From assembly GCA_019247245.1 (NCBI GenBank), contig JAFAPF010000077.1, positions 1-12,867 on the forward strand: DNA of 12,867 nucleotides, given 5' to 3'. The notes beneath the pieces are model-generated. The model worked only from the letters and a program-made list of their open reading frames with translations, was not told where the DNA came from and made no database searches. This stretch comes from Rubrobacter sp. (GTDB taxonomy: Bacteria; Actinomycetota; Rubrobacteria; Rubrobacterales; Rubrobacteraceae). The position numbers and the translations under genes were made by a program. Numbering within the stretch: position 1 is the stretch's first letter; each line of letters begins with the position of its first letter. This document shows positions 1-7,118 of the stretch, piece after piece.

Positions 1-1331
1 AGCATCATCATCGGGTTCTCGAGCAAGCGCTTGACCTCGGCCATGTAGTGGGCTCCATCGGCGCCGTTGACGATGCGATGGTCGGCCGAGAGGGTGAGCT
101 TCATCACGTTGGCCGGAACGATCTCGCCGTCCTCGTTGTAGGTCGGGTGCTTGACGATGCCGCTAACGGCTACTATCGCCGCTTGCGGAGGGTTGATGAT
201 GGCGCTGAAGCTTTCGACGCCGAACATGCCCATGTTGGAGACAGTGATGGTGCCACCCTGGTACTCGTCTGGCGTGAGATCTCCCTCGCGGGCCCGCTTT
301 GCCAACTCCTTGGACTCCTGCGAGATGGCAGATAGACCTTTGTTGGCGCAGTCCCTGATGACGGGGGTTATGAGGCCGTCCTCGAGCGCCACGGCCATCG
401 CCATATCGACTTGCTGGTGCAGCTCGATGCCCTGGCTGGTGTACAAGGAGTTGAGCTTCGGGAAATCCTTAAGGGCCGACGCACACGCCTTCATGACGAA
501 GTCGTTGACGGATAACTTTATTTCCTGCTCGGCGAGCCTCTGGTTGAGCTGCTCGCGCAGCGCCATCGTCTCGTCCATCTGAACCGCGACCGTAGCGTAG
601 AAGTGAGGAGCTTGTTGCCATGATGCCGTCATTCGCTCGCCGATGATCTGCAACATCCGGGACGGCTCTTGGAGCTCGGTTCCCGGAGCCCCGGTGGGCT
701 CGGCAAGTTCCGGAGGCTGCCAGATGGCTTGCGGGGCCTCCTCGGGCGCAGCTTCGGGCGCTTCGGTCTCAGCCCTGCCGTCGGCTTGGGCAACCCCGCT
801 TTCTATCACTGCACGCACGTCGCGCTCGATAATGCGGCCTTGCGGACCCGAGCCCTCTATCTGTGAAAGGTCAAGGTTGTTTTCGCTGGCGAGGCGCCGA
901 ACGATGGGGGAGGCGCGGACTTGGCCGTTGGCTGCGCCCTCGGCCTGTGCTGTGACGGCAGGGGCTTCTTCCACCTCAGGCGCTTCTTCTTCCTCGGCTT
1001 CGGTAGCGGTCTGAGACTGCGCTTCGGCATCCTCCTCTGCCTCGGATTCTTCGGCCTCGGCCTCGGCAGCGCCGTCGCGCTCGGGGGGCTCCTCACCCTC
1101 GCCCAGGATCACCGCTATCGCTTCGCCGACGGGCACGTCCTGGCCTTCCTGAGCAATGATCTCGTGGAGCGTGCCGGAGTCCTCGGCTTCGATCTCCATC
1201 GAGGCTTTGTCGGTCTCGATCTCGGCTATCGGTTCACCCTCTTCGATTTCATCGCCCTCGCTCTTGAGCCACTTGAGGAGGGTGCCCTCCTCCATCGCAT
1301 CGCCCATCTTGGGCATGATCACTTCCGGCAC
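1..1331 (-). CDS. pdhC: Dihydrolipoamide acyltransferase (E2) of pyruvate/2-oxoacid dehydrogenase, 3' end cut off
   Basis: E2 core of the 2-oxoacid dehydrogenase complex: it passes the acyl group from E1 via lipoyl-lysine to CoA. I translated 443 codons on the minus strand, running off the window at base 1. One lipoyl domain (about residues 1-78) carries the lipoyl site ETDKAS at Lys42. A Glu/Ala-rich flexible linker (79-135) leads to the E1/E3-binding domain (138-177, with GPQGRI). A second linker precedes the catalytic acyltransferase domain, which ends with DHRIVNGADG at 417-426. His418 is the catalytic histidine; the Asp usual in DHRxxDG is Asn422. Probably only a few C-terminal residues are missing. 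The start is GTG at 1331, two bases after the pdhB stop, with GGAGGTG about 8 bases upstream inside the end of pdhB, so coupled translation is likely. The substrate could be pyruvate, acetoin or branched-chain oxoacid; the sequence alone does not decide. Confidence 0.93.
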   Translation of the reverse strand, partial: MPEVIMPKMGDAMEEGTLLKWLKSEGDEIEEGEPIAEIETDKASMEIEAEDSGTLHEIIAQEGQDVPVGEAIAVILGEGEEPPERDGAAEAEAEESEAEEDAEAQSQTATEAEEEEAPEVEEAPAVTAQAEGAANGQVRASPIVRRLASENNLDLSQIEGSGPQGRIIERDVRAVIESGVAQADGRAETEAPEAAPEEAPQAIWQPPELAEPTGAPGTELQEPSRMLQIIGERMTASWQQAPHFYATVAVQMDETMALREQLNQRLAEQEIKLSVNDFVMKACASALKDFPKLNSLYTSQGIELHQQVDMAMAVALEDGLITPVIRDCANKGLSAISQESKELAKRAREGDLTPDEYQGGTITVSNMGMFGVESFSAIINPPQAAIVAVSGIVKHPTYNEDGEIVPANVMKLTLSADHRIVNGADGAHYMAEVKRLLENPMMM

Positions 1332-1333
1332 TG

Positions 1334-2323
1334 CTACACCACCTCCAGATAAAGCACCTGTCGTGCCGCCTCTGCCACCTGCTCCTCACTGGGGAAGGCT
1401 GCGAGCTCAAGATTCCGCGCATAAGGTCCTGGAACCTCTGCCCCACTTACCCTCTTCACTGGTGCATCCAAGTAATCGAACGCCTTATCTTGGATAATTG
1501 CCGTGACTTCGCTTGCTACCCCGAAATAACGCCACTGCTCCTGCACCGCAACCGCCCTATGCGTCTTCTTGACCGACTCGATGATCGTCTCCTCGTCAAA
1601 CGGTCTTAAGGAGCGCAGGTCTATGACCTCAGCTTTTATGTCATCCTCATCATTTAGTTTGTCGGCGACCTGCAAGCAGAGGTTAACCTGGCGCCCATAT
1701 GAGATGAGCGTCACGTCATCTCCCTCGCGGGCTATACGCGCTTTGCCAAAGAGCACGGTATAGTCGCCTTCTGGTACCTCACCTTTCGTGCCGTACAGTG
1801 CACCGGCCTCAAGAAAGACCACTGGGTTTGGGTCCCGGATGGCGGTAAGCATCATGCCTTTGACGTCGTGGGGCGTGACGGGAGCGACGACCTTAAGACC
1901 AGGGAATTGGCCATAGAAGGACTCTAGTGAGTGAGTATGCTGAGCCGAGAGCTGCACGCCACCGCCGTTGGGACCGCGGATCACAAGCGGTACTTCCACC
2001 TGACCGCCGGAGAAGTAGCGTACCTTGGGAGCATGATTAACGATTTGGTCGACTGCCAAGAACGAGAAGTTCATGGTCATCATCTCGACTATAGGCCGCA
2101 TACCCATCATCGCCATGCCGACAGCCGTGCCTGTGAAACCGTCTTCGGAGATGGGGGTGTCGATGACCCTATTGGGGCCGAATCTGTCGAGGAGACCGTC
2201 GGTGACGAGTTGCGTCCCGCCATAGACACCGATATCCTCGCCCATCAGTACGACGCTGTCGTCTCGCTCCATCTCCTCGCTCATCGCCTCCCTGAGAGCC
2301 TCACGATAAGTCTTCTCGGGCAT
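1334..2323 (-). CDS. pdhB: 2-oxoacid (pyruvate) dehydrogenase E1 component, beta subunit
   Basis: Beta subunit of the thiamine-diphosphate E1 heterotetramer, which decarboxylates the 2-oxoacid and reductively acylates the E2 lipoyl group. The product is 329 residues, the usual length. The N-terminal segment has MGEDIGVYGG, with Glu29 the expected activator of the thiamine aminopyrimidine. Further hallmarks are GPNGGGVQLSAQHTHSLE, GLKVVAPVTPHDVKGM, NPVVFLEAGALYGTKGEVP and the C-terminal DLRSLRPFDEETI of the transketolase C-domain. I chose the ATG at 2323 because MPEKTYREALREA is the normal family N-terminus. It lies 4 bases after the pdhA stop and is preceded by GAGGAG; an upstream in-frame ATG would overlap pdhA and add about 27 unlikely residues. 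Sits between E1-alpha and E2 in a tight operon. Confidence 0.95.
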   Translation of the reverse strand: MPEKTYREALREAMSEEMERDDSVVLMGEDIGVYGGTQLVTDGLLDRFGPNRVIDTPISEDGFTGTAVGMAMMGMRPIVEMMTMNFSFLAVDQIVNHAPKVRYFSGGQVEVPLVIRGPNGGGVQLSAQHTHSLESFYGQFPGLKVVAPVTPHDVKGMMLTAIRDPNPVVFLEAGALYGTKGEVPEGDYTVLFGKARIAREGDDVTLISYGRQVNLCLQVADKLNDEDDIKAEVIDLRSLRPFDEETIIESVKKTHRAVAVQEQWRYFGVASEVTAIIQDKAFDYLDAPVKRVSGAEVPGPYARNLELAAFPSEEQVAEAARQVLYLEVV

Positions 2324-2327
2324 GGCG

Positions 2328-3404
2328 TTACTCCTCCTCGCCCATGTACTCGTCTTCTCCCGCATAGACATCGGTGTAGAGTTCTTCGATCGGAGGCTCC
2401 TCACTCTCTTCAGCGAACGTGGTTACCTCATCTATGGTCTCCTTCATCTCATCCTTTATCTCCTCGATCCTGTCCTCATCCAGGGTGCCTCTTTCGAGTA
2501 GTTTATGCTCGAGGAGGCCGATCGGGTCGCGTTCCCGCCACTTTTTGACCTCGTCTTTCGTTCGGTACTTCTCAAAAAAGTCTGCCGCCCCATGTGGCGC
2601 CGTACGGTACGTGATCGCCTCGACGGCGTAGGGTTTGCCAGTCTCTCGGACCTGCTCCGTGACTCTGTGGGCGCACTCGAGGACCGCTTCCAGGTCCATG
2701 CCATCTACTTTCTCGTTCTCTATACCATAGGCGTTAAACTTAGCCGAGAGATCTGTCATGGCGGTGGAACGGGCGACCGATGTACCCATACCGTACTGGT
2801 TGTTCTCAACGATAAAGAGGGTCGCGTTCATCCCATCCCTGCCCCAGAGTCCTGCTAGGTTGGCAGCCTCGTGGAAAGGTCCGATGTTTACCGCTCCGTC
2901 ACCGAGATAGAGCTGACAGATCTGATCGGTTTCGTTATAGCGCAAGGCGTAACCCATACCTACACCTATGGGTACATGCCCGCCAACGATGCCCCAACCC
3001 CCATAGAAGCCCCGCTCGATATCGAAGAGGTGCATCGAGCCACCCTTGCCCTTTGCGAGGCCGGTCCTCTTGCCGTAGAGCTCGGCCATAGTCTCTTTGG
3101 GGTCGCTGCCTAACAGCAGGGGAAAAGCGTGGTCACGGTAGGCGGTGATGACTTTATCACCCTCTTTGTAGGCATCGATGAAGCCGGTAGCCACGGCCTC
3201 CTGGCCTATGTACACGTGCAGGTAGCCTCCGATCTTGCCTTGTCTGAACCCCCTCTGGGTGGCTTCTTCGAAGGTCCGGATCAGGGCCATCTTCTTGTAC
3301 AGATCTGCGAGGTGGTCGTCGCTGGTGGCTACCGAGGCTTCCTCCTGGGACTCCTCGTGTGTTTCCACGCTCCCGTTCCCCATACGGTCGTTCTCTGCCG
3401 GCAT
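2328..3404 (-). CDS. pdhA: 2-oxoacid (pyruvate) dehydrogenase E1 component, alpha subunit
   Basis: Alpha subunit of E1, binding thiamine diphosphate and Mg2+ at the interface with the beta subunit. It is 358 residues, normal for bacterial PdhA/AcoA. The thiamine-binding motif runs from GDG (168-170, LYLGDGAVNIGPFHEAANLA) to ENNQYGMGT (ENN at 200-202). Earlier marks are GGYLHVYIGQEAVATGF, TAYRDHAFPLLLG and GKGGSMHLFD. The loop that in most relatives reads YRxxGHSxSD is here YRTAPHGAAD: the histidine (His271) is kept but Gly and Ser are replaced. The first 30 or so residues and the C-terminal tail (after about 310) are rich in acidic residues. The start ATG at 3404 has AGAAGGGGG 6 bases upstream. 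First gene of the E1a-E1b-E2 block; no E3 gene is visible in the window. AcoA or a branched-chain E1 are alternatives. Confidence 0.94.
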   Translation of the reverse strand: MPAENDRMGNGSVETHEESQEEASVATSDDHLADLYKKMALIRTFEEATQRGFRQGKIGGYLHVYIGQEAVATGFIDAYKEGDKVITAYRDHAFPLLLGSDPKETMAELYGKRTGLAKGKGGSMHLFDIERGFYGGWGIVGGHVPIGVGMGYALRYNETDQICQLYLGDGAVNIGPFHEAANLAGLWGRDGMNATLFIVENNQYGMGTSVARSTAMTDLSAKFNAYGIENEKVDGMDLEAVLECAHRVTEQVRETGKPYAVEAITYRTAPHGAADFFEKYRTKDEVKKWRERDPIGLLEHKLLERGTLDEDRIEEIKDEMKETIDEVTTFAEESEEPPIEELYTDVYAGEDEYMGEEE

Positions 3405-3449
3405 AAGCGGCCCCCTTCTTTCATGGAGCTAAGGTTTGCGAGAAGGATA

Positions 3450-3460
3450 CCAGACTCTGG
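3450..3460. promoter_or_regulatory. Short palindrome upstream of pdhA
   Basis: CCAGA-C-TCTGG is a perfect 11-bp inverted repeat in the 76-bp gap between the rdgB stop and the pdhA start, about 46 bp upstream of the pdhA start codon. It could be an operator or a small RNA hairpin. A palindrome this short can arise by chance, and I could not find a convincing promoter next to it. Confidence 0.2.
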
Positions 3461-3480
3461 CCTCTCACTAAGTGCGTTCT

Positions 3481-4041
3481 TTACCTGTTGAGCAGGGCTT
3501 CGAGCCCGCTGCGGGCAGCTCTGAGGGCGCGGGCACGATGAGAATATTTATGCTTTAGAGCGCCAAGCTCGGCGTAGGTCTTTGCGCCCCCCTCGGGGAC
3601 GAAGATTGGATCCCACCCGAACCCTCCGGAGCCTCTAGGGTCTGGTGCAATACTTCCCTCTACCTCCCCGACGAACACGCGCACGGAACCATCCACAACG
3701 GCCAGCGCAACGGCGCAGACGGCTCGGGCAGAGCGGTTCTCTTCTGCGGACAGCATCCGGAGCAAGCCTTGGTTTCCGACGCTCTGTAAGAACCATTTGG
3801 TGAGAGCGCCTGGTAAGCCATTCCAGGCTTCGACAACGAGTCCCGAGTCCTCGACAATTACGGGGTGATCGGGGTCGTGGAGGGCTTCACGGGCAGCAGC
3901 GACCTTAATCATGGCGACCTCTGCTACGTCGAGGCTCTGGGGTTCCTGGAGATCTAGGGCAACGCTTTCCAGCTCTATACCCAGGATCTCGACGGCTTCT
4001 CGGGCCTTATTCGGATTGGAAGTCACGAAAAGAGCTTCCAC
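3481..4041 (-). CDS. rdgB: RdgB/HAM1 family non-canonical purine NTP pyrophosphatase
   Basis: Hydrolyses dITP, ITP and XTP to the monophosphate plus pyrophosphate, keeping deaminated purines out of DNA and RNA. The product is 186 residues, within the family range (about 185-200). Visible motifs are the N-terminal substrate loop VTSNPNKAREA (Lys12), the metal/catalytic VEDSGL (64-67), GGFGWDPIFVPEG (139-151), TYAELG, and SHRARAL near the C-terminus. The segment after VEDSG reads GLPGALTKWFLQ rather than the usual bacterial GxPGxYSARY; KWFL resembles eukaryotic ITPase (human ITPA has GPYIKWFL). The start is GTG at 4041, the only start that leaves the conserved strand intact; no good Shine-Dalgarno sequence precedes it. 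It lies 76 bp upstream of pdhA on the same strand and diverges from the gene at 4089. Confidence 0.92.
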   Translation of the reverse strand: MEALFVTSNPNKAREAVEILGIELESVALDLQEPQSLDVAEVAMIKVAAAREALHDPDHPVIVEDSGLVVEAWNGLPGALTKWFLQSVGNQGLLRMLSAEENRSARAVCAVALAVVDGSVRVFVGEVEGSIAPDPRGSGGFGWDPIFVPEGGAKTYAELGALKHKYSHRARALRAARSGLEALLNR

Positions 4042-4070
4042 GTTACGAAGTCTACAACCCGCGCGTCCTT

Positions 4071-4076
4071 TATGAT
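4071..4076 (+). promoter_or_regulatory. Possible -10 element in a 47-bp divergent intergenic gap
   Basis: TATGAT lies 13 bases before the ATG at 4089. On the other strand the overlapping TATCAT (4077-4072) faces rdgB. Neither direction has a clear -35 hexamer at 16-18 bp. If the plus-strand element is used, transcription would start only a few bases before the ATG, giving a nearly leaderless message. That fits the absence of a Shine-Dalgarno sequence there. This is a motif reading by eye. Confidence 0.3.
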
Positions 4077-4088
4077 AGAGTCATCCGC

Positions 4089-4694
4089 ATGCCTGAGGTG
4101 AGGGTCGAGAGCCTTAAGATCGAGATGACGGACAGCGAGGTTCGCATCCTCGCCAACTCTGGGGATCTCGCTCTCGTCTTCCCACGTACGCTTTGGGAGA
4201 GCGCGCTCACAGAGGTCGCAACGTCCTCGGAGCCCACCTCCCGGGAGTTAGAAGAGCTTATGACTTTGAAGCGACTGCTCAAAGAGCACGCCGAAGAGAA
4301 TTCATTCGCCACCATTCTTGAAGAGGTACCATGTGGTGGTAAGAACTGGGGTCAGCAGTTCGACTTGGTGCTGCGACCGGCGGAGATATTCGCGGCGACA
4401 ACCGGTTATCTTTTTTTACCGGAAGTTTTGCCAGAGCAGATGGCCTTGATTAGGACGAGCCTGGAGGAAGATGCTTTTGTCGAGCAGGCGTATATCGTCG
4501 GGGTGCTGGCAGAAGTTGAGGCGTTCGCTGCTGGGGATGAGCGTCTGAAGGCGCTCTCGATCCGGGGAAGGCGATGCAGTTCAAGCCGCTTCGAACTCGC
4601 ACCCGAGCTCTGGCAGGTCCTCTCGGAGAAGCTCGGCTGGAGGAATGTCGCACCCGTTGCGCTGTCGATAGGCGAAGACAGAAAAGAGGTATAA
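4089..4694 (+). CDS. Unrecognised 201-residue acidic protein
   Basis: I do not recognise a family. The protein is 201 residues, soluble in character, with no signal peptide or membrane segment and many Glu/Asp residues in its first two thirds. The first 45 residues look like short beta strands (VRVESLKIEMTDSEVRIL, then DLALVFPRTLWESAL). A charged amphipathic helix follows (about 51-70, SRELEELMTLKRLLKEHAEE), then PCGGKNWGQQFDLVLRP (81-97), an alpha/beta stretch containing FLPEVLPEQMALIRTSLEED, and a C-terminal part with FELAPELWQVLSEKLGW. The two cysteines Cys82 and Cys162 (RGRRCSSSRF) form no metal motif. It is judged real because it fills the gap between divergent promoters and the next gene, keeps an open frame throughout, and ends 5 bases before the aminotransferase start. 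That spacing implies an operon with the aminotransferase and the Ddl-like ligase. No ribosome binding site is seen before the ATG. Confidence 0.7.
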   Translation: MPEVRVESLKIEMTDSEVRILANSGDLALVFPRTLWESALTEVATSSEPTSRELEELMTLKRLLKEHAEENSFATILEEVPCGGKNWGQQFDLVLRPAEIFAATTGYLFLPEVLPEQMALIRTSLEEDAFVEQAYIVGVLAEVEAFAAGDERLKALSIRGRRCSSSRFELAPELWQVLSEKLGWRNVAPVALSIGEDRKEV

Positions 4695-4699
4695 AACCG

Positions 4700-6025
4700 A
4701 TGTCGATTATAGACCTCGATCGCTTCGACTTTCTGTATGCCAACCGGGTCAAGGGGATGAAAAGCGCGGCGACCCGAGACCTCATGGCCACTCTTTCGCG
4801 CCCCGGTATCATCTCGCTCGCCGGCGGCTTCCCCGATACTAGAGCGTTCGGTGAAGAGGCTTTCCGCGAGATCTACTATAACGTTGCTGCCGATTCGGCT
4901 CAGGCCCTGCAGTACGGTCCAACCGGAGGGCTTGAAGGAATCAAAGACGTTATCGTGGACGTGATGGAAGCCGAGAATACCGGGGCGCGCCAGGAAGATA
5001 CCTTTATAACCACCGGCGCCCAGCAGGGCCTCGATCTCGTTGGCAAGGTCTTCTTGGACGAGGGAGACGCTGTGCTTTGCGAGGGGCCGACTTACGCGGG
5101 GGCACTGAACGCGTTCGCGGCCTATCGGCCCAGAATCATACACGTACCCATGGATCGGGCAGGTATGATCCCGGTAGCCGCCCGTGAGGCGTTGAAGAGC
5201 ATACGCAAGCGGGGTATCCACGTAAAGTTCATCTATACCGTGCCCAACTTTCAGAACCCAACCGGAGTCACTCTGGCCGTCGAACGCCGATACGAGCTTC
5301 TAGAGATAGCTCACGAGCATGATCTCATCATTCTCGAGGATAACCCTTATGGGATGCTTCGTTTCGAAGGGGAGGCGCTGCCGACTATAGCCTCTCTGGA
5401 ACAGGAGTCCGGCGCTGGGGCAGACCGGGTGGTGTACCTGGGAACGTTCTCTAAGATCTTCGCTCCAGGGGTGAGGTTGGGGTGGGTACACGCCCAGCCG
5501 GGAATTCTGCACAAGATCAACATCGGCAAGCAGGGAGCGGACATCTGCTCGTCGAACCTCTCGCAGATGCTGATCTACTCGTACTTCCGGCACGCTGATT
5601 GGCGCTCTTACGTAAGACGTCTCATGATGATCAACAAAGAGCGACGCGACACAATGCTCGATGCTTTAGCGGAGTACATGCCCAACGAGGTGCACTGGAC
5701 CCACCCAGAAGGCGGGCTGTTCATTTGGGCGACACTGCCTTCGTATCTGGACGCAACAGCAATGCTGCCCAGGGCGGTTGCGAAGAACGTGGCATACGTG
5801 CCGGGCGAAGGGTTTTACTCCGGTGGCGCAGGTAAGAACTGCATGCGCTTGAACTTCTCGTTTGTCGAACCCGAAAGTATCAGGCGTGGTATCGAGCTCC
5901 TGTCCGAGGTGATTCGGGAGAGGATGGAGCTCCGCGGCGACCTGGAACGGGGCGTTCGCTCCGCCACCCTGGGCAAACGTCCCACTGGTACTCCCGCGGC
6001 TTCGATACACCCCCAGGGTCAGTAA
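4700..6025 (+). CDS. PLP-dependent aminotransferase, fold type I, LysN/2-aminoadipate-like
   Basis: Transfers an amino group between an amino acid and a 2-oxoacid using pyridoxal phosphate. The product is 441 residues. Family signatures: SLAGGFPDTRAF near 39-50, the QYGPTGG motif (71-77), NPTG (186-189), EDNPYGMLRF (Asp214 pairing with the PLP nitrogen, Tyr217), and GTFSKIFAPGVRLGW with the Schiff-base Lys252 and phosphate-binding Arg259. Late in the protein, GGLFIWATLP and NCMRLNFSF carry the substrate-carboxylate arginine. This pattern matches the group containing Thermus LysN and aromatic/2-aminoadipate aminotransferases; the true substrate cannot be read from sequence. There is no N-terminal GntR DNA-binding domain, so it is not a MocR regulator. 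A low-complexity tail of about 30 residues follows the fold. ATG at 4700 has AGAGGT 9 bases upstream, overlapping the end of the preceding gene; a longer in-frame version from 4574 would overlap that gene and is rejected. Ddl-like gene follows after 15 bases. Confidence 0.9.
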   Translation: MSIIDLDRFDFLYANRVKGMKSAATRDLMATLSRPGIISLAGGFPDTRAFGEEAFREIYYNVAADSAQALQYGPTGGLEGIKDVIVDVMEAENTGARQEDTFITTGAQQGLDLVGKVFLDEGDAVLCEGPTYAGALNAFAAYRPRIIHVPMDRAGMIPVAAREALKSIRKRGIHVKFIYTVPNFQNPTGVTLAVERRYELLEIAHEHDLIILEDNPYGMLRFEGEALPTIASLEQESGAGADRVVYLGTFSKIFAPGVRLGWVHAQPGILHKINIGKQGADICSSNLSQMLIYSYFRHADWRSYVRRLMMINKERRDTMLDALAEYMPNEVHWTHPEGGLFIWATLPSYLDATAMLPRAVAKNVAYVPGEGFYSGGAGKNCMRLNFSFVEPESIRRGIELLSEVIRERMELRGDLERGVRSATLGKRPTGTPAASIHPQGQ

Positions 6026-6040
6026 GGCGGAGACGTAGCT

Positions 6041-6991
6041 TTGGCCCGCCTGGTAGTGTTGATGGGTGGCCACTCAATGGAGCGGGACGTCTCCTTCGTG
6101 ACGGGCCGACGTGTTGCCCATGCACTCGAACGTTTGGAACACGAGGTTCATACTCTAGATATTGAAGAGACTACTACACAAAGACTCATCGAACTAGCGC
6201 CGGAGGCGGCCTTCGTGTGCCTGCATGGTCCCGGTGGAGAGGACGGAACAGTACAGGCGCTCCTGGAGACCTTGGGTATACCCTACACGGGTAGCGGACC
6301 ACTCTCTTCGATCCGCTGCCTAGATAAGGACTATGCCAAGCGGGCGATGCAGGCTGCAGGTATCCCGACTCCCCCTATGAGAACTTTCTTAAGACGGGCG
6401 ATGAACGAGATGGGTGCGGCGGCAGCTTTGGAACCTGCGGCGGAATACCTCGGCTACCCGCTCGCGGTCAAGCCTGCCCGTGAGGGTTCAAGCTTCGGTC
6501 TCTCCAGAGTCGAGGAACCTGAGGCCCTTATAGAGGCTGTCTATGAAGCCTTCGGCTACGACGCCAAGATTCTGTTGGAGCGTTGGGTTACGGGGGCCGA
6601 GATCTCCGTTCCTATCCTCGAACCTGTCGGTGAGGAGCCTGAAGTTCTTGGGTTGGTCGAGATACGGCCTCGCGAAGGTGCATACAACTTCGAGGCCAAG
6701 TACACTCCGGGGGCCACCGACTTCGCCATCCCGGCAGAGATACCTGTCGAAGCCGCTAAGCGGGTCGAGGAGATTGCCTTGAATACCTACCAGATCTTGG
6801 GCTGCTCCGGTTTTGCTCGGGTAGATACAATCCTTGAAAGCGAGACTCCCTGGATCCTAGACGTGAAAACCATCCCTGGTTTCACCGAGACCTCTACCCT
6901 TCCTCTAGCCGCAGAAGCTGCCGGCATCAGCTTCGAGAGGCTTGTTGAGGCTATTTTGGAGGCTGCGTTCACTGGCCGGAGCCCCGGCTAA
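6041..6991 (+). CDS. ddl: D-alanine-D-alanine ligase-like ATP-grasp protein
   Basis: Ddl joins two D-alanines with ATP for peptidoglycan precursors in the cytoplasm. The product is 316 residues, normal length. Conserved marks: GGHSMERDVS (Glu14), HGPGGEDGTVQALLE and IPYTGSG (68-86), LAVKPAREGSSFGLS (Lys144, Ser150/151), YNFEAKYTPGAT (Lys220-Tyr221 of the omega loop), GFARVDTIL (Arg260, Asp262), and IPGFTETSTLP (Gly280, Ser285). By alignment to E. coli DdlB from memory, the nucleotide and D-alanine contacts are present. However, the metal-ligand segment normally E-x-N-T-x-P-G is D-V-K-T-I-P-G: Asp274 for Glu and Lys276 for Asn. The start is TTG at 6041 with GGCGGAG 8 bases upstream; starting later would remove GGHSMER. 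Third gene of the 4089-6991 operon. It may be the cell's only Ddl, or a paralog with another substrate. Confidence 0.85.
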   Translation: MARLVVLMGGHSMERDVSFVTGRRVAHALERLEHEVHTLDIEETTTQRLIELAPEAAFVCLHGPGGEDGTVQALLETLGIPYTGSGPLSSIRCLDKDYAKRAMQAAGIPTPPMRTFLRRAMNEMGAAAALEPAAEYLGYPLAVKPAREGSSFGLSRVEEPEALIEAVYEAFGYDAKILLERWVTGAEISVPILEPVGEEPEVLGLVEIRPREGAYNFEAKYTPGATDFAIPAEIPVEAAKRVEEIALNTYQILGCSGFARVDTILESETPWILDVKTIPGFTETSTLPLAAEAAGISFERLVEAILEAAFTGRSPG

Positions 6992-7048
6992 GCTGTAACA
7001 GTTGCTCATACAGGGCTTCAGAGCTTCCGCAGGGTGTAGCTTCGGCGT

Positions 7049-7077
7049 TTGTAACAAAGCGCTATCGTTGATACACT
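7049..7077 (+). promoter_or_regulatory. Likely sigma-70-type promoter for rpsF operon
   Basis: A -35-like TTGTAA (7049-7054) and a -10-like TACACT (7072-7077) are separated by exactly 17 bp. They lie in the 170-bp gap after ddl and about 85 bp before the rpsF start. Predicted transcription start is near 7084, giving a leader of about 75-80 nt. Called by eye from consensus match and spacing. Confidence 0.5.
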
Positions 7078-7118
7078 ATCCGGACAAATTCGGTAAGCCC
7101 CTGCTATCCAAGTGAAGC

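Noticed and set aside
921..1352. Plus-strand frame with Gly/Leu/Phe-rich, membrane-like translation
   Set aside because: It is the reverse strand of the Glu/Ala-rich E2 linker and lipoyl domain; the apparent hydrophobicity is an artefact of reading GAG/GCC codons backwards.
1931..2548. Open plus-strand frame of 205 codons antisense to pdhB/pdhA
   Set aside because: Lies wholly over two clear dehydrogenase genes, has no ribosome binding site, and its translation is low-complexity His/Arg/Pro-rich sequence typical of a shadow frame.
4574..4699. N-terminal extension of the aminotransferase from an upstream ATG
   Set aside because: It would overlap the preceding gene by 120 bases, adds residues unlike the family, and a well-spaced AGAGGT supports ATG 4700.
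4406..5221. Long minus-strand open frame of 271 codons
   Set aside because: Antisense to the unknown gene and the aminotransferase, crosses the boundary between them, and shows no family motif.
6975..6988. GCCGG-AGCC-CCGGC hairpin at the end of ddl as a terminator
   Set aside because: The stem ends just before the stop codon and no T-run follows; it is explained by codons of the C-terminus.
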